Of a stretch of DNA of 7,283 bases, positions 1 through 5,971 are shown piece after piece. The notes under the pieces are model-generated. The model was given only the letters and a program-made list of their open reading frames with translations. It was not told the DNA's origin and made no database searches. The position numbers were made by a program, and so were the translations under genes. This stretch comes from Tissierellia bacterium (GTDB lineage: Bacteria; Bacillota_A; Clostridia; Tissierellales; Peptoniphilaceae): NCBI GenBank assembly GCA_012513395.1, contig JAAZCH010000131.1:1-7283 (forward strand), in the 5' to 3' direction. Each line of letters starts with the position of its first letter. The stretch's first letter is position 1.

Positions 1-1103
1 GGCAAAAACATTTCAGCTATACTAAGTCCCATAGCTTTTGCAGCTAGAAGTGGTTCTGGAACTTTTGTTAATAGAGTAAATGGATAGAATATATATCCAA
101 TAATATCAAAAATCGGTGTATGCTCTGCAGCTAGTATTCCTAAAACACCAATTGACATCAAAAGAGGTCCTATTGACAGAGCTAAGCTGATACCGTTAAT
201 GATATTTTCTTTAACTGATTCCGCAATCGTTGGCGCTTTTTTATAAGCTATCATTCCTTCTTCTAGAGCAGTTTTTAATCTATCTCCAGTAACTATTTCT
301 TCTGGTTCTCCTACTTGATTATTGTAGTATGTGTCTGGTTTCTTGCTTAAAGGATAAATCCTAGCTGTAATAGCTGTTACAATAAAAGTAACTACAAGTG
401 TTAACCAGAAATATAAAAGCCATTGATCCATAATTCCTAAAGTTGTAGCAACTACTATCATAAACGTAGCAGAAACTGTAGAGAATCCTGTCGCTATAAT
501 AGCTGCTTCTTTGTCAGTGTATTTACCGTCTTGATAAACTTTGTCAGTAATTAATAATGCCAATGAGTACGAACCTACAAAAGACGCAACAGCATCAATT
601 GCTGATCTTCCTGGTGTGTTCCAAAGTGGTTTCATAACTGGTTGCATAAATATACCTACATATTCCATTAGTCCATAATTAACTAAAAACGCTAAAAATA
701 CTGAACCAATTGGTACAACAGTTGTTACATTTACAACTATACTTTTATAAATAAATGGAATAACTGATTCCTTCATTAAAAATTCAGGACCTACATTAAA
801 TATCGCCATGAAAATTAATGGAATTCCTAACAAACGCAAAAGTGAAAATATTATTGAAGATACATTTTCATTCCATTTTCCTTTAACAAATGGTATCAAA
901 GCTCCTACTGTTACAATTATTCCTGCATAAACTGGTGCATAATTTGGAATCATTCTAACTAGAGTAACAACATGGTCTACGGGTATAGTGTTTTTCCCAT
1001 TAATCGTAATTGGTACAAAAAACATAAAAATTCCGAATACTGCAAATAAGATGAACTTCACCAGGTCTGCAGTATTATATTCTACTTTTCTCACATTATT
1101 CAT
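1..1103 (-). CDS. YjiH-family GATE-domain membrane protein, 3' end outside the window
   Basis: An open frame starts with ATG at 1103 and runs without a stop to the window edge: 367 full codons, C-terminus missing. The protein is very hydrophobic, with likely membrane segments near residues 14-34, 55-73, 83-104, 121-145, 203-223, 228-248 and 302-325. A long polar stretch lies at about 251-300. The region around residues 162-220 (PGRSAID, SFVGSYSLALLITDKVY, then YTDKEAAIIATGFSTVSATF) matches my recollection of the nucleoside-recognition (GATE) domain of YjiH proteins, found in transport-related membrane proteins. The start has an AGGA ribosome binding site 8 nt upstream. It lies 73 bases after hutI on the same strand with no terminator between, so co-transcription from the sigma-54 promoter is likely. 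Substrate is unknown; uptake or exchange of histidine or a breakdown product is inferred from the neighbourhood only. Family call fairly sure, function not. Confidence 0.8.
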   Translation of the reverse strand, partial: MNNVRKVEYNTADLVKFILFAVFGIFMFFVPITINGKNTIPVDHVVTLVRMIPNYAPVYAGIIVTVGALIPFVKGKWNENVSSIIFSLLRLLGIPLIFMAIFNVGPEFLMKESVIPFIYKSIVVNVTTVVPIGSVFLAFLVNYGLMEYVGIFMQPVMKPLWNTPGRSAIDAVASFVGSYSLALLITDKVYQDGKYTDKEAAIIATGFSTVSATFMIVVATTLGIMDQWLLYFWLTLVVTFIVTAITARIYPLSKKPDTYYNNQVGEPEEIVTGDRLKTALEEGMIAYKKAPTIAESVKENIINGISLALSIGPLLMSIGVLGILAAEHTPIFDIIGYIFYPFTLLTKVPEPLLAAKAMGLSIAEMFL

Positions 1104-1160
1104 AAGTTTAATCCTAACCTTTTCCTAAATTTAAATTACTTGTTTGTGAACTTTAAATTT

Positions 1161-1176
1161 TAGCAAAATTTTGCTA
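1161..1176. repeat. 16-bp perfect palindrome after the hutI stop codon
   Basis: TAGCAAAATTTTGCTA reads the same on both strands and abuts the hutI stop codon (1177-1179). As RNA it can form a 6-bp stem with an AATT loop. No U-tract follows on the hutI strand (the next bases are AAATTT), so it is a poor terminator. It could be a small intercistronic hairpin affecting message stability or a protein-binding site; nothing here decides this. Confidence 0.5.
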
Positions 1177-2421
1177 TTAATAATTTATTGCTTTTTCTTC
1201 CACTACTACTTCACCGTGTTTTATTACGGTATTTACATAATTCATTCCTTGTTTATAAATTACATCCCTAAAATCATTTGTATCCCATATTTGAATATCT
1301 GCAAATTTACCTTCTTCAATGGTTCCATATTTATCATCAATTCTCAGTGCTTTAGCTGCATTTAGTGTAGCGCCTTTTAATGCTTCTTCGCCACTTAATC
1401 CGTGATTCCTACAAGCCATATTCATTACTAGTGACATATTAACTGTATAATTTCCAGGATTAATGTTTGTAGCCATAGCCACTGTCATACCTTTGTCTAT
1501 AAATTTTCTACCATCAGCAAGTACATCCAAATATTGTTTAACATAATCTGTTGTAGGCAAAAGAATTCCTACTACATTATTTTCTATCATCAAGTCAATT
1601 TCTTCATCAGTTAAATAATTCAAGTGCGCAACTGAATAGACTCCTTCTTCTGCAGCCATTTTTGAAGCGCCTACTGAAGATAATTCATTGCCGTGAATTG
1701 TTCCATTCATTCCGTGTTTTTTGGCAGCTTGAAGATATTTTCTTCCTTGTTCTACTGAAAAGAATTGTTCTTCTACCCAAATGTCTGCCATATCCGCTAA
1801 ATTTTCCTTTTCGATTGCAGGCATGACTTCCTCAATACAAAAATCTATATAGACATCTTTGCCCATTTCTTTGTCCCAATCATGACCACCTAAATATGTG
1901 GCGATAAGAGTTTGAGGCACTTTATTTTTTAGCTCTTGGATTACTCTTAACTGCATTAGTTCTGTGTCTTTATCGATTCCATAGCCACTTTTTATTTCAA
2001 CAGTTGTAATTCCATTTAAAAGTAAGTTATTTAACTTATCTATGGAGCTATCTATAAGACCTTCAAATCCTGCAGCTTTAGTTTTTTCTACAGAACCAGC
2101 CATACCTAAGGTGCCAGCTATTTCTTTTATAGCTTCTGCATCATCCATAGTTAGTCTAGCCATATATTCTTCTTTTCTGTCTCCTCCAAAAACTAAATGG
2201 GTGTGTGGATCAACAAACCCTGGAAGAACTGACTTGCCTTTGCAATCTATTATTTTAGTTTCGTCATCTATTAAATCTATTAAGTTTTCATATTTGTCTA
2301 TTTTGCTGACGACTTCTCCATCAATAAATATGGAATAATCTTCTAGCGTACCGATAGTATCTGTGAAATTTTCTTGCATTGTATGAATCTTTCCACAGTT
2401 TTTTAAAAGTAATTTCCCCAT
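1177..2421 (-). CDS. hutI: imidazolonepropionase (histidine degradation)
   Basis: This 414-residue amidohydrolase is close to the usual family length (about 420). The family hydrolyses 4-imidazolone-5-propionate to N-formimino-L-glutamate, the third step of histidine degradation, in the cytoplasm. Visible motifs: the metal-binding HxH in DPHTHLVFGG (H73, H75), the KSGYG stretch at 144-148, the GGH at 178-180, IHGNEL with H243 and E246, and AHL with H266. By recalled alignment to the B. subtilis enzyme these correspond to metal ligands H80, H82 and H249, the catalytic Glu and an active-site His. The expected Asp ligand (B. subtilis ATDFNPG, D324) is Asn here (ATNINPG, N319), and the Asp of HADE is also Asn (N245). 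A GAGGGG ribosome binding site 7 nt before the ATG supports the start. The gene follows a sigma-54 promoter and activator gene and precedes the YjiH-type protein. A related amidohydrolase with shifted specificity is possible but less likely. Confidence 0.93.
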   Translation of the reverse strand: MGKLLLKNCGKIHTMQENFTDTIGTLEDYSIFIDGEVVSKIDKYENLIDLIDDETKIIDCKGKSVLPGFVDPHTHLVFGGDRKEEYMARLTMDDAEAIKEIAGTLGMAGSVEKTKAAGFEGLIDSSIDKLNNLLLNGITTVEIKSGYGIDKDTELMQLRVIQELKNKVPQTLIATYLGGHDWDKEMGKDVYIDFCIEEVMPAIEKENLADMADIWVEEQFFSVEQGRKYLQAAKKHGMNGTIHGNELSSVGASKMAAEEGVYSVAHLNYLTDEEIDLMIENNVVGILLPTTDYVKQYLDVLADGRKFIDKGMTVAMATNINPGNYTVNMSLVMNMACRNHGLSGEEALKGATLNAAKALRIDDKYGTIEEGKFADIQIWDTNDFRDVIYKQGMNYVNTVIKHGEVVVEEKAINY

Positions 2422-2462
2422 AAATCAACCCCTCATTCATTTATTCATACTTTTGGAATTTC

Positions 2463-2506
2463 AATATCACTTTGCCCTTGAAGACTCAAGGACAGTGATA
2501 TTTTTT
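2463..2506. repeat. long imperfect hairpin in the hutI leader
   Basis: AATATCACT (2463-2471) pairs with AGTGATATT (2494-2502), nine perfect pairs. Inside, CCTTG (2476-2480) pairs with CAAGG (2487-2491) around a 6-nt loop, leaving an asymmetric internal loop of TTGC against AC. The plus strand then has a T-run (2501-2506), so in that direction it looks like an intrinsic terminator, but no plus-strand gene precedes it. On the hutI strand the run of A precedes the stem and no U-tract follows. It may therefore be a leader RNA element, or a terminator against antisense transcription. Confidence 0.6.
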
Positions 2507-2535
2507 GTAGCTTACATATCCATTTTGCAAAAGTT

Positions 2536-2556
2536 TTACCAGAACGTTTGCTTCAT
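2536..2556 (-). CDS. possible 6-codon leader peptide upstream of hutI
   Basis: Within the hutI leader, an ATG at 2556 opens a frame of six codons, MKQTFW, then TAA. A good AGGA ribosome binding site (2562-2565) lies 5 nt before it. Its position inside the predicted leader and its ribosome binding site make translation plausible. It contains no histidine, so classical histidine attenuation is not indicated. A frame this short can easily arise by chance, so this is only a candidate. Confidence 0.2.
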   Translation of the reverse strand: MKQTFW

Positions 2557-2626
2557 AGATTTCCTAGACTTTTATAGTCTGACAACGCTTACTCAATCTT
2601 TATCGGATTGCTAACATTTATATATA

Positions 2627-2644
2627 ATGCAATACTCGTGCCAA
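2627..2644 (-). promoter_or_regulatory. sigma-54 (-24/-12) promoter of the hutI operon
   Basis: The minus strand reads TTGGCACGAGTATTGCAT. It matches the sigma-54 consensus TGGCACG-N4-TTGCA/T at every defined position, and the invariant GG and GC are separated by exactly 10 bases. It lies directly downstream of a sigma-54 activator gene and about 205 bases before the hutI ATG, pointing at hutI. The expected start point is near 2617. I saw no convincing competing vegetative promoter for hutI in the gap. Confidence 0.93.
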
Positions 2645-2702
2645 AAAAATTCTACTTGATTAATCACATTTCCATAGAATTTAACCCACTATTTGTTTAG
2701 TT

Positions 2703-2714
2703 ATTGTGCATAAT
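2703..2714. promoter_or_regulatory. candidate upstream activator binding site for the hut promoter
   Basis: ATTGTGCATAAT is a near-perfect palindrome (10 of 12 positions), centred about 90 bases upstream of the predicted sigma-54 start point. That distance is typical for enhancer sites of Fis-type HTH activators. Only one copy was seen, so assignment to the adjacent activator is inference. Confidence 0.3.
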
Positions 2715-2747
2715 TATTGGTCATTTTTTGTTTATATTGTTTATTTT

Positions 2748-4187
2748 TTAGTCTTTTTTGATTTCTAGGCGCTTAATTTTATGTATTAAGCTATTTCTAT
2801 TTAAGTCCAATATCCTAGCAGTTTTAGATATATTCCAATTATTTTCTATAAGATACTCTGTGATCGTCCTTCTTTCAAAGTCGTCTAATAGGTTATTATA
2901 ATTCCTGTTTTCTAATATCTTTTCTTCTTTCACTTGAATATCAGTTATTAAAAATCGGCTTTTTAAATATGGAGGAATAGCTTTAATCGTCAAGTATTTT
3001 TCATCCTTGTCCGTATTAACAAGCATATTTTCTACTAGGTTCTCTAGCTCTCTGATATTTCCTGGCCAAAAATAATTGTCCAAAGTTACTTTCAAAGTAT
3101 TATCAACTCCAATGGCGCTTTTGCCAAGGATTTTATTGTATCTTCTAATGAAATATTCTACTAAACGAATAATATCTTCTCTTCTGTTTCTGAGAGAAGG
3201 TATATTTATAGTATATCCAGCTATTCTGTAATATAAGTCTTCTCTAAATCTTCCCTCTCCAATAAGCTTAAATGGATCTTCATTAGTCGCGGAAATAATT
3301 CTGCATTTAATCTCGTATGATTCAGCCGATCCTAATCTGCTAACTCTTCTTTCTTGAATAGCTCTTAAAAGTTTTGCTTGCAAAGTTAAAGGCATGGTGT
3401 TGATATCATCTAAAAAAATAGTTCCCTTTCCAGCTTTTTCGAACAATCCAGCAGAATCCACCGCTCCTGTGTAAACACCCTTTTCTGTTCCAAATAACAT
3501 AGACTCTAATAAGTTTTCTGGAATAGCTGAGCAGTTAATTCCAATAAATGGCTCTCTAAATTTTTCGCCAAAATTGTGGATACTTTGTGCTAGAACTTCT
3601 TTTCCTGTTCCGGTTTCACCTATTATCAAAAGTGTGTTATCCAAAAATGAAACGTTTTGTGCTATGTGAACTACACTTCTCATTTCCTCTGACTCACCAA
3701 TGATATCCGAAAATGTATATCTCGTTCCATTTTCATTGTATTTGTGTAAGTTCAAATCGTCATCATTGGATTGGAACTCACGCTTCTTCTCAATTGTGTC
3801 AACCAAGTTTTGATGGAGTGTGTCTTCAGTTTTGCTAACAGAATAAACGCCAACAGTTTCTCCTTCAATAATCAGCGGATAGGTGCTATACGAAATATAT
3901 CTCGCTTCACCATCTACCACTGAATGAGCGGAATATTTATTTATTGCAGGAATACCTGTTTTGTAAACAGACCAATGCTCTGAGCCTTCTCTACCTGAAT
4001 ATCCATAGGCATCCCAAGTATATTTTCCCAACATATTTTTCCTGTCTCTATTTTCTTGTATTTCTTTTGCCCTATTATATACAATGATTTTTCCATTTTT
4101 ATCAGAGATTATTATCCCATCAGATAGCGAATCAAAAAATTCTTCAGCGCTTTGACTTCCTAATACTAAATCCCATTTATTTTTCAT
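2748..4187 (-). CDS. RocR-like sigma-54-dependent activator with PAS domain
   Basis: A sigma-54 enhancer-binding protein of 479 residues, using ATG at 4187. That start has GAGG 6 nt upstream; an in-frame ATG four codons earlier (4199) has no ribosome binding site. Domains: PAS-like sensor at about 14-118, a linker, AAA+ ATPase at about 157-355, and a Fis-type helix-turn-helix at 439-476. Key motifs: Walker A GETGTGKE (190-197), the sigma-54 contact loop GVYTGA (237-242; normally GAFTGA), Walker B FLDD (258-261), arginine-finger region RFREDLYYR (313-321) and WPGNIREL (374-381). There is no phosphorylation receiver domain, so a small ligand sensed by PAS is more likely than a kinase. The architecture and many segments resemble B. 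subtilis RocR, the arginine-catabolism activator. Its place directly upstream of a sigma-54 promoter and hutI suggests it controls histidine use. The effector is not visible from sequence. Confidence 0.93.
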   Translation of the reverse strand: MKNKWDLVLGSQSAEEFFDSLSDGIIISDKNGKIIVYNRAKEIQENRDRKNMLGKYTWDAYGYSGREGSEHWSVYKTGIPAINKYSAHSVVDGEARYISYSTYPLIIEGETVGVYSVSKTEDTLHQNLVDTIEKKREFQSNDDDLNLHKYNENGTRYTFSDIIGESEEMRSVVHIAQNVSFLDNTLLIIGETGTGKEVLAQSIHNFGEKFREPFIGINCSAIPENLLESMLFGTEKGVYTGAVDSAGLFEKAGKGTIFLDDINTMPLTLQAKLLRAIQERRVSRLGSAESYEIKCRIISATNEDPFKLIGEGRFREDLYYRIAGYTINIPSLRNRREDIIRLVEYFIRRYNKILGKSAIGVDNTLKVTLDNYFWPGNIRELENLVENMLVNTDKDEKYLTIKAIPPYLKSRFLITDIQVKEEKILENRNYNNLLDDFERRTITEYLIENNWNISKTARILDLNRNSLIHKIKRLEIKKD

Positions 4188-4209
4188 TCTCCACCTCATA
4201 TTCTATTTT

Positions 4210-4238
4210 AATATATATGAAAGAATAATAAAAGTTAA
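4210..4238 (-). promoter_or_regulatory. weak candidate vegetative promoter for the activator gene
   Basis: The minus strand has TTAACT (4233-4238), a 17-base spacer and TATATT (4210-4215). Transcription would begin near 4203, just ahead of the ribosome binding site serving the ATG at 4187. This also argues against the earlier ATG at 4199. The match is modest and the region is AT-rich, so chance is a real alternative. Confidence 0.35.
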
Positions 4239-4243
4239 GTACC

Positions 4244-4272
4244 TTGAAAATTTACAACATTGATTGTATAAT
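4244..4272 (+). promoter_or_regulatory. vegetative (sigma-A type) promoter for murC
   Basis: TTGAAA (4244-4249) and TATAAT (4267-4272) are separated by exactly 17 bases and point at murC. This is close to the ideal housekeeping promoter. The start point would be near 4279, giving a leader of about 60 nt. Confidence 0.7.
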
Positions 4273-4306
4273 CATTTTTGATTACTACATAATATGTCGA
4301 TTTTTA

Positions 4307-4315
4307 TGTTATAAT
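4307..4315 (+). promoter_or_regulatory. second, extended -10 promoter for murC
   Basis: TGTTATAAT is a perfect extended -10 element (TGnTATAAT) with no clear -35. Transcription would start near 4322, only about 20 nt before the murC ATG and just ahead of its AGAGGGG ribosome binding site (4331-4337). Confidence 0.5.
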
Positions 4316-4342
4316 TGTTCTAACAACTAAAGAGGGGTAATA

Positions 4343-5809
4343 ATGTTTAATTTTAATATAGATTCAAATAAAAATAAAAAACTGCATTTCATAGGCATCG
4401 GTGGAGTAAGTATGAGTGCATTGGCCGAATATTTGCTCAGCAAAGGATATAGGGTTTCTGGATCGGATTCTAAAAAATCTGATATGACGGAGCATTTAAA
4501 AAATCTAGGCGCAGAAATTTACTATGAACATTCAGGTGAAAATTTAAAAGACGCAGATGTAGTTGTGTATACAGATGCAATATCCATGGATAATGAAGAA
4601 TTAAAAACTGCTATCAGAAGAAAATTGGACTTGGTTGATCGAGCTGAATTTTTGGGATACGTTATGCAAAACTTTGAATTTTCCATAGCTGTTTCAGGAA
4701 CTCATGGAAAAACTTCTACAACGAGTATGATTACTGAAGTCGTCTACGATGATAAAAGCAATCCTACCATTATGTTGGGAGGACATTTAGATAAAATCAA
4801 TGGCAACATTAAAATCGGAGAAAACAATCTATTTTTAACCGAAGCTTGTGAGTATAAAGGAAACATTAAAAAATACTTCCCTAGCTTAGCAATAATTTTA
4901 AATATTGATGAAGACCATTTAGACTATTTTGACAATATAGATCATATAATTTCAACATTTGAAAATTACGCTGAAAACTTAGGGGAAAGCGATTATATTT
5001 TAATTAACTCAGATGATGAAAATTCTAATACCTTAAAAAACCACACAAAAGCAAAAGTGCTTACATTTGGAATTGATAAAGTTTCTGATTATTCTGCAAA
5101 AAATGTAACCTTTTTAAACGGAGGATTTCCTAAGTTTGACGTGTTTTTAAAGCATAAAAAACTTGCCGAGATAGAGCTTAGTGTGATGGGTATGCACAAT
5201 GTATATAACGCATTAGCTGCATTCGCTGCATGTCATATTTATGAAATTGATGCAGAAAAAATAGCAAAAAGCATTTCTAATTACACAGGCGTGCATAGAA
5301 GATTAGAGTACAAAGGTAGCTATGATGGAATAGACGTTTTAGACGATTATGCCCACCACCCTACCGAAATAAAATCCACCCTAAGCGCTATCAGAAACAA
5401 ATATGCAAATGACATTTATTGCATATTTCAGCCACATACATTTACTAGAACTAAATTACTTCTTAATTCATTTTCAAAATCCTTTGAAGATGCAGATAAA
5501 ATAATTATTCCTGATATATATGCAGCTAGAGAAAAAGATTATGGGGATATCCATTCCAGAGTACTAGTTGATGCAATAATAAAAAATGGAAAAAATGCTA
5601 TTTATTTAGGAAGTTTCGATGAAGTAAAGAATTATCTACTGCAAAACGCAAAACCAGGAGATTGTATTGTAACTATGGGCGCTGGAGATGTCTTTGAAAT
5701 AGGCGAAGATATATTAAGGGAATACGAGAATAATCAAATATCACTTTTTGAAAATAACACTCAATTTGAAACTTTAAATGTACACACAGAAAAAATTGCA
5801 GTATATTAA
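4343..5809 (+). CDS. murC: UDP-N-acetylmuramate--L-alanine ligase
   Basis: MurC joins L-alanine to UDP-N-acetylmuramic acid with ATP, the first amino-acid addition in peptidoglycan precursor synthesis, in the cytoplasm. The 488-residue protein has the three Mur ligase domains. The N-terminal UDP-binding fold opens with HFIGIGGVSMSALA (15-28). The central ATPase has the P-loop SGTHGKTSTT (118-127), TEACEY (166-171) and NIDEDHLDYF (187-196). The C-terminal domain has GVHRRLEY (316-323), DDYAHHPTEI (334-343) and FQPHTFTRT (362-370), ending in the GDCIVTMGAGDV segment. HHPTEI, RRLEY and the N-terminal GIGG mark it as MurC rather than MurD, E, F or Mpl. A polar tail of about 25-30 residues after GEDIL (454-458) makes it slightly longer than many homologues. 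AGAGGGG 5 nt upstream supports the ATG. It has its own promoters and terminator, so it appears monocistronic. Confidence 0.97.
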   Translation: MFNFNIDSNKNKKLHFIGIGGVSMSALAEYLLSKGYRVSGSDSKKSDMTEHLKNLGAEIYYEHSGENLKDADVVVYTDAISMDNEELKTAIRRKLDLVDRAEFLGYVMQNFEFSIAVSGTHGKTSTTSMITEVVYDDKSNPTIMLGGHLDKINGNIKIGENNLFLTEACEYKGNIKKYFPSLAIILNIDEDHLDYFDNIDHIISTFENYAENLGESDYILINSDDENSNTLKNHTKAKVLTFGIDKVSDYSAKNVTFLNGGFPKFDVFLKHKKLAEIELSVMGMHNVYNALAAFAACHIYEIDAEKIAKSISNYTGVHRRLEYKGSYDGIDVLDDYAHHPTEIKSTLSAIRNKYANDIYCIFQPHTFTRTKLLLNSFSKSFEDADKIIIPDIYAAREKDYGDIHSRVLVDAIIKNGKNAIYLGSFDEVKNYLLQNAKPGDCIVTMGAGDVFEIGEDILREYENNQISLFENNTQFETLNVHTEKIAVY

Positions 5810-5819
5810 ATTAATGACG

Positions 5820-5847
5820 AAGAGCTTATGAAAGTAAGCTCTTTTTT
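5820..5847 (+). terminator. intrinsic terminator of murC
   Basis: AAGAGCTTA (5820-5828) and TAAGCTCTT (5835-5843) form a perfect 9-bp stem with a 6-nt loop, running into a T-tract (5842-5847) just after the murC stop. It separates murC from the serpin gene. Confidence 0.93.
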
Positions 5848-5907
5848 GTATTTAAAAACAAATTTATTGGAAGTGTATTTTCTCAAAAGATTCCCATTAT
5901 TGTAATT

Positions 5908-5917
5908 GTTTCGAAAC
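5908..5917. promoter_or_regulatory. palindrome in the serpin upstream region
   Basis: GTTTCGAAAC is a perfect 10-bp palindrome about 55 bases before the serpin start. It sits in the 124-base gap after the murC terminator, where the serpin promoter must lie. No well-spaced -35/-10 pair could be assigned in this AT-rich gap. It may be an operator; support is position and symmetry only. Confidence 0.25.
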
Positions 5918-5971
5918 TTTTTGTTTAAATTCATATTGTATTATTTAAAAAAAGATATAGAGGAGAATAAC

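Larger units (their letters stand above)
2422..2617 (-). promoter_or_regulatory. long structured 5' leader of hutI
   Basis: If transcription starts about 12 nt after the sigma-54 -12 element, near 2617, the hutI message carries a leader of roughly 195 nt. On the minus strand it can form several stem-loops: GATTG/CAATC arms (2594-2598 with 2606-2610), an AGACT/AGTCT hairpin with a 5-nt loop (2566-2580), and a long hairpin at 2463-2502. It ends with the GAGGGG ribosome binding site (2429-2434). It does not match any riboswitch consensus I can recall, and no U-rich terminator lies between the promoter and hutI on the transcribed strand. Regulation at translation or RNA stability is possible but unproven. 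Confidence 0.4.

Noticed and set aside
1171..1365. 64-codon plus-strand open frame over the hutI end
   Set aside because: Antisense to the conserved C-terminal coding of hutI; the Phe/Tyr/Ile-rich translation is what AT-rich antisense sequence gives.
2042..2338. 98-codon plus-strand open frame inside hutI
   Set aside because: Antisense to a well-supported gene; the serine/proline-rich product has no recognisable domain and the start lacks a proper ribosome binding site.
2463..2506. Hairpin with T-run as terminator of a plus-strand gene
   Set aside because: No plus-strand gene or small RNA could be found upstream of it, so it is listed only as a hairpin in the hutI leader.
4188..4199. Earlier in-frame ATG (4199) for the activator gene
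   Set aside because: No ribosome binding site precedes it, while GAGG sits 6 nt before the ATG at 4187; the candidate promoter would start transcription almost on top of 4199.
5906..5971. N-terminal extension of the serpin from ATG 5906
   Set aside because: It has no ribosome binding site and would bury the lipoprotein signal peptide 22 residues inside; GAGGAG is correctly spaced for ATG 5972.
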